A DNA stretch of 64,000 nucleotides from the NCBI GenBank assembly GCA_019426215.1, contig CM033401.1, positions 10,421,134 through 10,485,133 on the forward strand, in the 5' to 3' direction. How positions within the stretch are numbered: position 1 is the stretch's first letter; each line of letters opens with the position of its first letter. Shown one piece after another: positions 45,773-56,639 of this stretch. The notes under the pieces were generated by a model. That model had not been told where the DNA came from. It worked only from the letters and a program-made list of their open reading frames with translations, and did not search any database. The position numbers and the translations under genes were made by a program. Source of the DNA: Buddleja alternifolia. Its lineage: Eukaryota; Streptophyta; Magnoliopsida; Lamiales; Scrophulariaceae.

Positions 45773-47024
45773 GAAATCCGAGTAGGGTACCAGAAAATAC
45801 ACCTTTGGCAAGGACTATGTCACAACCCTTGCATCCATACGGTACTATCCTAAATTTGGATATAATCGATTTCAGAAACATCGAAAAATTAATCAATGAA
45901 TGGGTAGCCTCTATGAAAATAGCAGCTACTACACTGGAATTAGATATAGAAAACTTCATAAGATTAATGGAGTTAAGCTTAGAAGGATCTGTGAAGGGGG
46001 AACGCACCTCAAAAATATCTAGGCAAGAGGTTTTAATCGGAGAATCTAAAAACGCAATTGCAGATAGATTTGGAAGGTTAACCAAATTACATTTTATCGG
46101 AGATGGATACCTCGGTGAGAACAATACAGAAAGAACCAGAGAGTACACATAAGCACTCTATGGTCTTGAATTAAGAAATATTTGTGCAATAGATGAATAC
46201 ATCAGAGAGTACACACAAGCACTCTATGGTCTTGAATTAAGAAATATTTGTGCAATAGATGAATACATTTACTTTGGTTTCGAAAATATTTCTTCCATGC
46301 AGATGTTAGTGCAGAAATTGCTGCACCTATGTTCTTTGCAAAAATTTGCAGTCCTTGGAGAGAAATGTTAATTCATTCCTACAAGGTTCTGGAGGGGCAG
46401 ATTGATACAGGCACTAGACGAATGTCTTTCTTGAAAGACAAACTAAAGGACTGGTGTCAACAAGCTTCTATCCAAAAGAACATGAAAATACTAAGAGGAA
46501 AAATTAAGAAAACTCCTCTTTGTTGTGATAATAATGATTTTCCAACAATTATTGGAGAATCAAGCGAGCAAAGAAAGAAAAGAAAGCAGTTTATAAGCTC
46601 TGATAATCGGAGCCATAAAAGGCGATCTTCTTTCAGACGAAAGTCTTGGTGGTCTAAATCAAAAGCCCGATCTTACAAATCTGGCCAGAGATCCGGACCA
46701 ACAAGGGTGTCTTCCTAAGGATCCCGAAAATCCGACAGAAAAACCCCCACAAGACGAACTTTCAGAAGGGCTCACACCCGTACTAATGAAAGTTTCAAAG
46801 ATCGTAACTGTTGGACATGTGGAGCTCGTGGCCACATTTCACTAGATTGTCCGCAAAAAAATGGTGAATTAAAACAATTTGAAGCCACTGCTAACATACT
46901 GGATGTAGTTTTGTACGGAGATTTGGTACCAGTTTACCAATTCGAGAGTATCTCCTCAGATGAAAGTGTCTATGAGGAAGAAATAGAAAGTGATTCTGAT
47001 GGAACTTCAACCGAATCAGAATAA
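45751..47024 (+). pseudogene. Pararetroviral coat-protein region with CCHC finger
   Basis: Capsid protein region of an old virus copy. Seen in order: a helical capsid part in 45751-46152 (includes DFRNIEKLINEW and FIRLMELSLEGSVK), a 66-bp tandem duplication (46137-46268) whose first copy carries TAA at 46150-46152, a frame change between about 46,265 and 46,330, a second helical part (RMSFLKDKLKDWCQQA), a strongly basic Lys/Arg/Ser tract (about 46,570-46,715) ending at an in-frame TAA (46716-46718), the zinc finger CWTCGARGHISLDC (C-X2-C-X4-H-X4-C, 46809-46850), and an acidic tail to TAA 47022-47024. A basic tract, then a CCHC finger, then an acidic end is characteristic of caulimovirid coat proteins. 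Confidence 0.72.
46137..46268 (+). repeat. 66-bp tandem duplication in the viral coat region
   Basis: Two copies of 66 bases (22 codons, frame-preserving) start at 46137 and 46203 and differ by only a few bases. In the first copy a CAA codon has become TAA (46150-46152). Confidence 0.88.
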
Positions 47025-47340
47025 CTTCAACGAGGGAGATAGGCTCCAAACATCGGATAGCCTGTCAGGGTTCTTTTCAAGGTCTTCTATATCAGATAAA
47101 ACCATGGAAAAGATAATGAGGCAAAACTTTAACCTTGGACCATATGATGGTTTCAAAGTTAGTGGAATTAGTCGAATCCTAAATCAAATAGGATTAAATC
47201 AAAGGTGGCATAACATCATATATAAAGTAAGTTCTGGAGAGTTTGCAATTCCTATGGAACTAACTGGTAATGTGATGGGTATGCAACTCATTCCTAAAGA
47301 AGAAATTCTAGAGGAATTAAGTTGGCTCAAACCAGGGTAA
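46999..47340 (+). pseudogene. Pararetroviral ORF downstream of the coat region, unassigned
   Basis: A frame that overlaps the coat-region end by 26 bases (ATG at 46999; a GTG lies in frame at 46990) and runs to TAA 47338-47340. It contains GFKVSGISRILNQIGLN and YKVSSGEFAIPMELTGN. The position is where the viral protease/RT polyprotein should begin, but no protease or polymerase motif is present before the frame ends and promoter-like DNA starts. I do not recognise a domain. Confidence 0.4.
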
Positions 47341-47497
47341 AATCATGTAAAAGAAAAAGGCTTGAATAGTCAGGCGCAATAATTGAAGAATCAATCATGT
47401 GATTGATTAAAGAGGACAGCTGGAAAAGAAAACAGCTGTAAAAGGACAGGCGTGGCAGACAAAGTTACAAACACAAGGACCCGCGCGCATTAAAGAT

Positions 47498-47777
47498 GGA
47501 CGTATGCAACGACGTCAAAAAATTAAATAGGTTTTGGAGTCCGCATTTGGAATCAGAGATTGAAGGCTATAAGAAGGAAGCTCAGAAGCAGATGGAGGAT
47601 ATCATAAAACTTCTCCAACTCTTCAATTATACAAAAAGCCATTTTGTAATCTTTGTTCTTTAAGGTGTTTGGGGATTCCCCAATTGTAAGCCCTTTCATG
47701 AGAGGCTAAAGGTTTTCTCCTCCAATAGCGGAGTAGAATAATATTATGTAATTTTAATTTTATATTTCATCAATAAA
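47498..47777 (+). promoter_or_regulatory. 35S-like pararetroviral promoter and poly(A) region
   Basis: GGACGTATGCAACGACGTCA (47498-47517) resembles the as-1 element of caulimovirus full-length promoters, with two GACG cores 12 bases apart. A TATA-like CTATAAGAAGG follows at 47567-47577 and an AATAAA at 47772-47777, about 200 bases after the TATA. That spacing matches the terminally redundant region of caulimovirid genomic RNA, where the poly(A) signal lies downstream of the transcription start. Confidence 0.6.
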
Positions 47778-47800
47778 ATTAAAGGTTTTTATTCAACCTT

Positions 47801-48095
47801 TGTCTTCCAAAGATTATTACATCTTTATTTTGAAAATGCCTTTTACGCCCAAAGGTAGGAAATAAAATTGGGTTGTGCTGTGTATTGCTGAAGGAGTTGG
47901 GTGCCTGCGAACCATCGGCTGCGGTTGTGTGGTTGGGTTTAATCCAAAAAAAATGAGGACTCAGAATACTCAGTGATAAGGCAGTCAACCAAAAGGTATT
48001 ACATTATGAAATTTTAATATTTTTCGGAAGCATGTTGGACCTGTTTTACTCATATTGTGTAGTAAGAACAATATTGCAAAATGCTATAATAATAA
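47801..48095. other. Viral leader remnant or flank, no gene seen
   Basis: Sequence between the viral poly(A) signal and the LINE. It may be part of the viral leader or of the TIR-bounded insert; no frame is credible (47779-47988 minus is a shadow). Confidence 0.4.
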
Positions 48096-48108
48096 GTAAA
48101 TAATTTTT
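48096..48108. repeat. LINE target duplication, left copy
   Basis: GTAAATAATTTTT here is repeated exactly at 62701-62713, immediately after the LINE poly(A) tail. Confidence 0.85.
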
Positions 48109-48164
48109 TTCCTCTCTCCTCTTTCCTCTCGGCGCACGATAGCAGGCTAGAGTGCACCGTGGCC

Positions 48165-48760
48165 ATGGCCAAGAAGAATAAGGGAGGAACGACTCAACCG
48201 GCGAGGGATTTATCGGTAACTCCACCGCCGATAACTCCTAAGGTAATGGGTGGTGAGGCGAGCCAAGTACAGATGGAGATGGGGAGATCACAGAGTGAGG
48301 TAGCGCGTGTTATAGCGCAAGCGCAGGAGATGCTCAACAACAAACAATCGGAGGAAGAGATAGTGAGAATCTTGAAGGAGAGTGTATAACGAGTAAAGGA
48401 AAACCCTCAATTGCAGGAGGTAGGGCACGTGGAAAATCAAATACCACCGGATCTAAAAACGGGTACAGTCTGGGATACGTTTGATATATCCAAATTGAGG
48501 AACGTAGGATGCAAATTGGAATACAAGGCTCCACAATCGGTGAACAATCAATTGATGAGCTCATTGACACGGAGGATGTGAAGACTGAAATTGACTATTG
48601 GAGCAATGCTGTGGTCTGCTATGTGCTTAGAGCAAATCCACCGTTTCAGGTAATGAATGGATATTTGAGACATATTTGGGGCAAATTTAATAAAGATAAG
48701 GTTTTACAAATGGCGAATGGATATTACTTGGTGAAAATTCAGATTACTGAAGGGAGAGAT
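48165..48760 (+). pseudogene. LINE ORF1, 5' part
   Basis: It starts MAKKNKGGTTQPARDLS (ATG 48165; an in-frame GTG at 48159 is less likely). A TAA at 48387-48389 and a change of frame follow. The DUF4283-type domain is legible in 48509-48760: TEIDYWSNAVVCYVLRANPP, then HIWGKF and GYYLVKIQITEGRD. It is cut after GRD by copia-3 and resumes at 58425 in the same phase, as expected for a clean insertion with a 5-bp duplication. ORF1 proteins bind the element's RNA. Confidence 0.78.
48756..48760. repeat. Target duplication GAGAT, left side of copia-3
   Basis: GAGAT lies before the 5' LTR and GGGAT (58420-58424) after the 3' LTR, matching at 4 of 5. Removing copia-3 and one copy leaves the LINE ORF1 frame continuous across the site. 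Confidence 0.75.
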
Positions 48761-50541
48761 TGTTAGGATTATGCCCTCAGATGCCATAGAGGATAAAATG
48801 TATAGGGCATATATCTTGTATTGAACTTAAACTCTTCTTAAATAAAAGGCATTATTGAGTTTTCATGTAATTTTTATCTGCATCTATAAGTTGTGTAAAA
48901 TGTTTTGTCCATGTTTTCAGTGCGATCCCTCTACTTCCTATGGGATAGAAAGATTGGCACTAGAGAGATCGATCTTGATGACTAAAATAAGTTCGCAAGT
49001 AATATGAAGTCTTTAATGGACAAATAAAGATTTCGAATACTTGTACAATCTTAGCTCTGACATGGGAGTGCCTGTCTGGTATCATAGGATGATAGGAGAT
49101 TAAGATTGTAGACACGTCAGTGGAACTGATATGTTTGAACACGACTCGCATCGGTTCTGTCACATGGGTTTTCACTCTGTGACTGTCAATGACAGAACTG
49201 ATTATGCGTAATAGGTATATGTGAACCTTTGACCTGAAGTATCAGGCTGAAGATGCACTTGTGACGTCAAATCTTTCACTAGAATAGTTAGACCCAATTT
49301 ACCCTTTAGTGGGGTCAACCTCGAAATGCAGACTTGATGGGCAAGTGGTATTTTAGCAGATATCTAATATGGGATTTGTTCTCTCATAAGTGAATGAGTA
49401 TGTACCCTATGTAATTATAGATAAATAGAGATCAAAGTCTTTAGCCAAAGCAAACGAGACAATTGTACTTGGCACTAAATCGATCTCAATGATCTTGTAT
49501 TTATTATGATTTATACATATGGTCAAGTCCAGTGAGTTTGACATAACCATGACTCTCACTTGACCGGGGAACGTGAACAAAGGGTTTATTCATATACGGT
49601 ATTTACGATTGGAAGGTTTTAGAATGATCCTATCATTCGTTTTCGTTTGGGTTACGAAGTGGACCACGTGACTGTCTAGGTGTTACCCACTTGCTTTGGT
49701 TTCCTCTCATTGTCAAACGAACGAACCTAAAGAGTCGCGCTAAAGGATTGACAAAGAAAAATGAAGAAAAAAGAATTTCTATTATTTCTTCTGGGAGTTT
49801 TAATTTATTGGATAAATTGAATAATTAATTATTCATTAGATGAAATAATTAAATATAATGATAAGATTAATTATTAATTAATTTCCTTGTGAAATATATT
49901 AATGAATTAATTTATCTAATTAATTTGGTTATTTAATTAATTAATTAATTTATTGGATATAATAAATTATTAATTGAGATAAAAAAATTAATTAAACAAA
50001 ACAAATTTTGTTGCTAAATAAGGAGTCCAATTGGACGCCTATGAGGCCTCAAAGTGGCGTCTTTGAGAGGCCACATATTAGGGCTCTTTTGTTTTGACTT
50101 GTTCAATAAGTCATGAGGTATATAATGACTCTTTGACTTTGAACAAGAAAGAAGAGAATACACAACTCTCATAACTCTCAAAAGAAAGAAAAATATTCCT
50201 CCCCTCCTCTATACCTAGCCGTCGACCATAGAGAAAGAAGAAAGGGGATTTTTCGTTTGTTGATCCGTGCGTAACGATTTAGAGACGACGTATTTTTCGT
50301 TGTTCAGATCAAGTTCAAGTTTGAAGAATCAAATCAAAGGATTGAAGATTTGAAAGCTTCAATATTTCGAGTTTGGAGAAGAAGAAGTTTTTCTCCATCA
50401 TCATATTCATATTAACGAGTAAGTTTTATTCGTTATACGCTTTTAGATTCAATTATGCGAATTAGAGTACCAATTGGGTTTTCGTTTTAATTTTTGAAAT
50501 CCCTTCCGCTGCGTTTGTGTTTTTTCAAACGAAACCCAACA
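48761..50541 (+). repeat. 5' LTR of copia-3
   Basis: 1781 bp, TGTTAGG ... CCCAACA. A TATA-like GGTATATAATGAC lies at about 50116-50128, some 425 bases before the end. The frame at 48960-49175 (minus) has a near twin in the 3' LTR and is not a gene. Confidence 0.92.
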
Positions 50542-50542
50542 G

Positions 50543-50556
50543 TGGTATCAGAGCCA
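50543..50556 (+). promoter_or_regulatory. tRNA-Met primer-binding site of copia-3
   Basis: TGGTATCAGAGCCA begins one base after the LTR, matching the initiator tRNA-Met complement. Confidence 0.9.
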
Positions 50557-52706
50557 ATCTTTGATTTTCATATTTGATCTTGTTTACGTGATTTAAGAAT
50601 TGCATGTTATGTGTTTTTGGAGCATGTTTGTATGTTTTTATGGTTTTTTGCCTAATTTTTTAATTTTTAGTTATTGTAAATCTGGGGATATTTGATGATA
50701 TTGAAAATAAAAAAATATCAAGAAAAAATGGGGCTCGAAAGCCCCGAGAAAAACGTGCGCAGCGGCGCGTGCTGTTTAGCGCAAACGGGCCCAGTCACGG
50801 CCCGTCGGGTCGTGACCGTGGCCTGACGGGTCGTGCGTTTGGATACCCAATTCGTTGATCCAGGTCATGGATTTGCGGTCGTAAAACAGGCTATGTTTGG
50901 GTCGAAATTATTTTTTGAATTTTGGCTGATTTTAATTAATTGGGTGGATCAAAAGGATGATGACTCGAATAATTTAAATCAAGCCCAATTGAAAATTATC
51001 CAATTTCGATTTGTTAATTAGTTTAGAATTAATCTAATTAAATCTAAATGGGCTAATTAGGTTGGTGATTTGGACTTAAATTAATTTTAGCCCAATAAGA
51101 AATTAATAAACGTGAATGTTGTTCTAATTAATTATTTTGAGCCCAATTAAATTGAATCCAAGTGGACCAAAAGGATGGTGACTTGGGTTTGATGAAATCA
51201 AGCCCAATAAGATTAATTGAAATATAATTTTTAATTAGAACTAATTAATTATTTTTCTTGGAGATTAATAATTGATTTATAGATTAAATATTATTATTTT
51301 TTCCTCGACTTGGAAATTACTTAATTTTGTGTAAGGAATATAAATTATTTTTTTTAGAGATTAATAATTAATTCTTTGATCAAATAAAAGTGTTTCCAAT
51401 TTTTGATGGCTTTAAAGCATAATAAAATAAAATATAGAATTTCATACTTTATGTGTTCATATTATTTTAATTAAAGGTAGATGCACTTAATTCTTAATTT
51501 CGTACATCTAAGTCATCTAGTTGGACTAGAATGATTTTAATTGAAATAGTGAATATGTGAAATCATAAGGAATTTTATAAAGGACTTTTTAGTTGGACTA
51601 AAAATTTTAATAATCAACATAAGTGATTTAATATTGCGAGCATGTATTAAATATTGCGAGCATGTATTAAATATTGCGAACATGTATTAATTGATGCGAG
51701 CATGTCTTATGTGATTAAAACACTAATCATGGACTTAGGATTATATGTTTTACCTTTAATTTTATGGGTTATCAAATTTGAAGTTATTTATTATATTCTT
51801 AGAAATAATGCATGAGTTGTTTTAGGAATTGAGATAAAATAGTTCAAAGTTGATAAAGTCAAAAGGCCCATGAATTGTTTAATAGGTTTAATCTATGCCT
51901 TTTGTGGTGGTCCATTGGCTCAGGCCCTCTACTAAAAGTCCATGATCAAGTGATGAATTTATTTATTCATTTATTTAAATTCTATGTTTATTTATATTGA
52001 AAGGCATGATTATTAGTAGTATTTTTATGCATGATCAATATAGAATAAAGCCCTATATAAATTGAATAATGTGCAAAGTGAGACCAAAATCTTTTGACGA
52101 ATTAAATTCTCCCAATTAAATTATACCGAGTTAGAAAAGGATGTTTGACATCCTCACCCTCTACTAAGCTTTCTAAAATTAGAATTACTATAAATGTGTA
52201 ATGCTTCCCAGTTATGGGGGTTATACATTTAGAAATAATTTAAAATTTTATAAAGTGCATGCAAATGCTTTAATCGAAACATATTTCACCCCAGAAACAT
52301 GTTCGGTTGCAAGGTGAAATACAAATGCTAGATTATAGGAGTTAGTGGGATAAACTTGAGTAGTTCATGAACCTAGAAATCAAATGGGTTGCGGTTTGGT
52401 GAACTATGGGGAAACGTATTGAAACATTTATTGGATAAATTGATATTAGATATCACTTCAAATAATTAATGGGCCAAAAACCGGTTAGGTTGCAACCTAT
52501 TTAATTAATTGAGGACCTCAATACCTGCTGTGGAATCGATGCCAATGATGATTCCCGATTTTCACATGGGAGTGTGGGATTCGAATAATGCAGTGGGAGC
52601 CAAGATAAATTTTAAGTCCTTAATTTTTTCTTGGTTAAGTCAAAACAAGTAATCTAATAAATCTGGTTTATTTCTGCAGTTATTTTCTCGTTTATCTCTC
52701 TCAAAT
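50557..52706 (+). other. Long untranslated leader of copia-3
   Basis: About 2.1 kb without a credible ORF (50833-51021 is not protein-like). It contains a GC-rich block at 50735-50835 with two related CCCGTCGGGTCGTGA / CTGACGGGTCGTG words and a tandem array of four 20-bp units (TATTGCGAGCATGTATTAA type) at about 51631-51710. The array could be a packaging or transcription feature; this is speculation. Confidence 0.6.
51631..51710 (+). repeat. Four 20-bp tandem units in the copia-3 leader
   Basis: Units start at 51631, 51651, 51671 and 51691. The first two are identical and the others differ by one and several bases. Confidence 0.85.
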
Positions 52707-53810
52707 ATGACAAACCCACTTATGAAATTACTCGAAAGAAATGTTCTGACTGGTCCCAACTATATACAATGGCTCGCGATCTTAAGGAATGCCCTGAGTG
52801 AAGAGTCGATTGAATATGTGCTGGAAACAAATCGTCCTGTAATTCCTGAGAGGAATGAGGATGAAGAAGTTCAACTGGCTCACTTTAATTAGACTTGTGA
52901 CAATTATAAAGCTAGAGGATACATTCTTTGCTCAATGTGTAGTGAGCTGCAAAGTTCACATGACACAATGAGCAATGCAAGGGACATAATTCTTCACCTA
53001 CAAGAAATGTTTGGAGAGCACGGTAGGACCGTAAGATATTTTATATCAAAAGAACTCTTCAAAGCGAGGATGAGAGAGGAAGAGAATGTGGGAGACCATG
53101 TTCTCACGATGATGACCTTAATGGAAAGACTTCGGTCAATGCATTTCTATATGGATATTCGTCTTCAAGTTGATCTCATCTTACAATCGCTCCCTGACTC
53201 CTTCTACTACTTCGTCATGAACTTTGATATCAATGATATCGATTGTTCATTAACTGGGCTGACTAAGAAGCTTGAAATCGAACAAGCTTGTATTAGGACG
53301 AGCAAGAAGAGGGATTCTTCTATCTATTTAACGAATGATACATTTGATGATCAACGTGATGGAAAGAGGAAAAAGCAAAAGAAAGTATCCATAAGAACTT
53401 CAAAGAAGTTAGGACATGGTCGTAAGAGCAAAGGACCTAAGAAAATGGATAGATGTCTCGAGTGCAATGAGCTTTGCGACTGGAAGAGAAACTGTCCCAA
53501 ATTAGGCAAAGGCGCACAAGGTATGGAACTATTAGTTTTTGAAACTAATTGTTCTATGATCGTATTTTCTACTTCGTGGATTTTGGACTCAGGTGCTAGT
53601 GCCCATGTTTGTTGTTTGGATCAGGATCTACAGAGAAGTAGAAAGTTGGGTCGAGAAGAAGTGATGATCAAAATAGGTAGCGGGGAAAGCGTCGTAGCTA
53701 CTAGGATCGGATCTACTTCTCTTTATTTGAATTCTGGACATTTACTGTTTTTAGATATTGTTTTGGTTTTGCCAAGGGGCTTAAGAACATTGTATCTATT
53801 CCTATCTTAG
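52707..53810 (+). pseudogene. copia-3 gag and protease
   Basis: Gag starts MTNPLMKLLERNVLTGPNYI (ATG 52707). A TAG at 52890-52892 interrupts it and it resumes in the same frame (TCDNYKARGYILCSM, 52893 on) with MREEENVGDHVLTMMTLMERL and LQVDLILQSLPDSF. The zinc knuckle reads CLECNELCDWKRNC (53454-53495). The family pattern C-X2-C-X4-H-X4-C has Asp in place of His (GAC 53478-53480). The protease motif WILDSGASAHVC is intact (about 53578-53613). It ends at a stop at 53808-53810, with integrase text resuming at 53903. Confidence 0.85.
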
Positions 53811-53902
53811 TTAAGATTGGATATACATTCCGTTTTTCTAAATTAAATTGCGATATATATTATGAAAATAAATTAGTTGGCAATGCATGTTTAGTTAATG
53901 AT

Positions 53903-54940
53903 TTGTATTATTTAAATGTCCGTAATTCATCTGATGTTAATGTTGTAACACGTAAACGTGGTAGGCAAGAAACTAACTTAAGACTCAAGTGGCATCTTAG
54001 ACTAGGTCACGATGGAGAGCACAAGATCCACAAAATGGAAAAAGATGGTCTTTTAAGCTCACTAGGGTCGGACCCTATTCCTACATGTGAATCATGTCTC
54101 TTAGGCAAGATGGCTAGATCCCCCTTCACAGGGAGTTTTGAAAGGGCTACGCAAGTCTTAGGATTAGTGCATACCAACGTCTGCGGACCATTTGGAGAAA
54201 TGGCTGGTGGAGGTTTCTACTACTTCATCACTTTCATTGACGACCATTCAAGATTTGGTCTAGTGTATTTGATGAAGCAAAAGTCTGAATCCTTTGAAAG
54301 ATTCAAAGAGTTCAAGGCCTTAGTAGAAAATCAAACTGGGCAAAATATAAAAACTCTACGATCGGATCGTGGAGGAGAATATATGAGTGCCGAGTTTGAT
54401 GAATTCCTAAGACAACAAGGAATAATGTTACAACTAACACCACCAGCAACTCCTCAACTGAATGGAGTAGCTGAGCGAAGGAATTGAACACTGTTGGACA
54501 TAGTTCGTTTCACGCTTAGTTACACTGATTTACCCATTTCATTATGGGGATATGTGCTTCTTACCGCTGCTCATGTTTTGAACAGATGTTCCTCCAAATC
54601 CGTTCCTAAAACTCCGCATGAGATGTGGAATAATAGGAAACCGAGTCTTAATCATATTAAGATTTGGGGATGCCCCGCTTATGTCAAGAAGACTAAAGTG
54701 GAGAAATTGGAGGCAAAATCCCTAATGGGATGTTTCATTGGTTATCCTGAAGATTCCATAGGATTCTTCTTTTATCTGCATGATGATCAAAGAATCATCG
54801 TGGCCCTACAAGTTCACTTCCTTGAGGATGAGTTCATCTTGGAAGGGGGCAAAGGTAGAAAAATTGTTCTAGAAGAACAAAATGAAACTCCCTCAAATAC
54901 ATCTGTTCAAGAACCATGGCCTAGACCCATAGTAGCATAA
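53903..54940 (+). pseudogene. copia-3 integrase
   Basis: GAG-pre-integrase block LKWHLRLGHDGEHKI, then CESCLLGKMARSPF (HHCC finger). The core has LGLVHTNVCGPFGEMA where HTDVCGP is expected (AAC 54176-54178), LRSDRGGEYMSAEF and NGVAERRN. The first catalytic Asp is therefore Asn while the second Asp and the Glu remain. A TGA (54485-54487) replaces an Arg codon after AERRN, a C-to-T change. The frame continues LDIVRFTLSYTDLPISLWGY, IWGCPAYVKK and LMGCFIGYPEDS to a TAA at 54938-54940. Confidence 0.88.
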
Positions 54941-54968
54941 CTACCACGTAAATCTGGTAGAATACCGT

Positions 54969-56060
54969 ATGAACCTGAGAGGTATGGGTATCTACTGCAG
55001 GGGGGAGCGAGAGCTTCACACTGTAGTACAAGAAGGTCATGAAAATAATCCTTATACCTTTGATCAAGCGATGGTGGATGTCGACGCTTCAAGATGGCCA
55101 GAAGCCATGGAAACAGAAATGGACTCTATGCAATCGTACCATGTCTGGACTTTGGTAAATCGTCCTGAAAGTATAAAACCTATAGGATGTAAGTGGAACT
55201 ACAAAAGAAAGATAGGTAGCGATGGCAAGATTGACACCTTTAAAGCCAGGCTCGTAGCGAAAGGGTATAGTCAAAGAGAAAAAATTGACTATCAAGAAAC
55301 CTTTTCGCCCGTGGCTATGATAAAGTCCATATGAATTTTGTTATCCATAGCTGCATACTTATATTATGAGATATGGCAAAAGGATGTCAAAATGGCCTTT
55401 CTAAATGGATTCCTCGAGGAGGATATCTATATGGAACAGCCAAAGAGTTTTGTGTCCGAGTCCGATATCCATAAAGTATGTAAACTTGAGAGGTCCATTT
55501 ACGGTCTCAAGCAAGCATCTAGAAGTTGGAATCTCTGTTTTGATGAAGAAGTTAAGGGATATGGCTTCATCAAGAACGAAGATGAACCATGTGTCTACAA
55601 GAAGACTAGCGGGAGCAAACTCTCGTTCTTAGTACTATATGTGGATGACATTCTACTTATAGGAAATGACGTAGGAATGCTCACTACTGTCAAGAAATGG
55701 CTTTCGAGTACGTTTTACATGAAAGACTTGGGAGAAGCCACATACATTCTAGGAATTTGTATCTACAGGGATAGAACGAATAGAATGATAGGCCTCTCTC
55801 AAGCCCTTTACTTAGAAAAGGTCCTAAAGAGGTTTAGGATGGACAACTCTAAGAAAGGGTTTCTTCCCATGAGGCATGGAGTACACTTATCCAAGTCTAT
55901 GTGTCCTCAAAGTGAGGAAGATAGACAAGAGATGAGTAATGTACCCTATGCTTCTGCAGTTGGTAGCCTGATGTATGCAATGCTGTGTACTAGACCCGAC
56001 ATTGCCTATGCTGTGAGCGTGGTGAGTCGATTTCAGGCAAACCCAGGAAAAGAACGTTAG
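54969..56060 (+). pseudogene. copia-3 reverse transcriptase
   Basis: RVT_2 begins WPEAMETEMDSMQSYHVWTLV, then CKWNYKRKIGSDGKIDTFKARLVAKGYSQ and QETFSPVAMIKSI, with a TGA at 55332-55334 where the family has Arg. It resumes in the same frame: WQKDVKMAFLNGFLEEDIYM, RSIYGLKQASRSWN, and the polymerase site VLYVDDILLIGND with YVDD intact. PYASAVGSLMYAMLCTRPDIAYAV leads to a TAG at 56058-56060 where Trp is expected. Confidence 0.88.
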
Positions 56061-56624
56061 ATAGCTGTGAAGAATATCCTAAAGTATCTGAAAAGAACTA
56101 AGGATATGATTCTCATCTATGGAGGTGGAGACCTGAAGATGGAAGATTATTCTGATTCAGACTTTCAGTCTGATGTTGATGACCGAAAATCCACTTCAGG
56201 GTTTGTTTTTACTCTCAATGGTGGAGCGGTGTCTTGGAAGAGCTCCAAGCAAAGCATAACCGCTGATTCCACCACTGAAGCAGAGTATGTAGCAGCCTCA
56301 GAGGTAGTGAAAGAATCTGTTTGGATAAGGAAGTTTCTTGGAAAACTTGGAACGGTCCCTAGTGCTCTGCTCCAGTTACCACTTTATTGTGATAACAATG
56401 GAGCGATAGCGCAAGCCAAGCAACCAAGGTCTCATAACAAGTCCAAACATATTGAGATAAGATTTCACATCATCAGGGAGATCGTTGGCAGAGGAGAGAT
56501 AGCAGTGCAGAAAATAGCCTCAGCTAACAATATAGCTGACCCATTTACCAAACCATTACCTCAAGCTATTTTGGACCGACACCTGGAAAGGATGGGTATT
56601 AGATACCACAATGAGTGGCATTGA
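56061..56624 (+). pseudogene. copia-3 RNase H
   Basis: It continues the RT frame after the TAG: AVKNILKYLKRTKDMI, then RNase H with YSDSDFQSDVDDRKSTSGFVF, STTEAEYVAASEVVKE, LYCDNNGAIAQAK and NNIADPFTKPLPQAILDRHL, ending at a normal stop (56622-56624). The acidic catalytic positions appear kept. Confidence 0.87.
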
Positions 56625-56628
56625 GTAC

Positions 56629-56639
56629 AAGTGGGAGAT
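56629..56639 (+). promoter_or_regulatory. Polypurine tract of copia-3
   Basis: AAGTGGGAGAT lies immediately before the TG of the 3' LTR, fifteen bases or fewer after the pol stop codon. Confidence 0.7.

Larger units (their letters stand above)
44764..47800 (+). mobile_element. Endogenous pararetrovirus (Caulimoviridae-like), incomplete
   Basis: A virus-derived segment running from a tRNA-Met primer site (44764) through a non-AUG ORF, a coiled-coil ORF and a coat-protein region with CCHC finger to an intergenic region with an as-1-like box, TATA and poly(A) signal. This order is that of a circular caulimovirid genome opened at the primer site. No protease, reverse transcriptase or RNase H and no clear movement protein are present. 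Frames are broken by a duplication with stop, a frameshift and another stop. The genus is not assigned; a non-AUG ORF1 followed by a small ORF2 recalls tungro/badnavirus layouts. It is defective and cannot replicate by itself. Confidence 0.8.

Noticed and set aside
48960..49175. Minus-strand frame of 71 residues, also found at 56839-57057
   Set aside because: It is the same LTR sequence twice; conservation is due to LTR identity, not coding.
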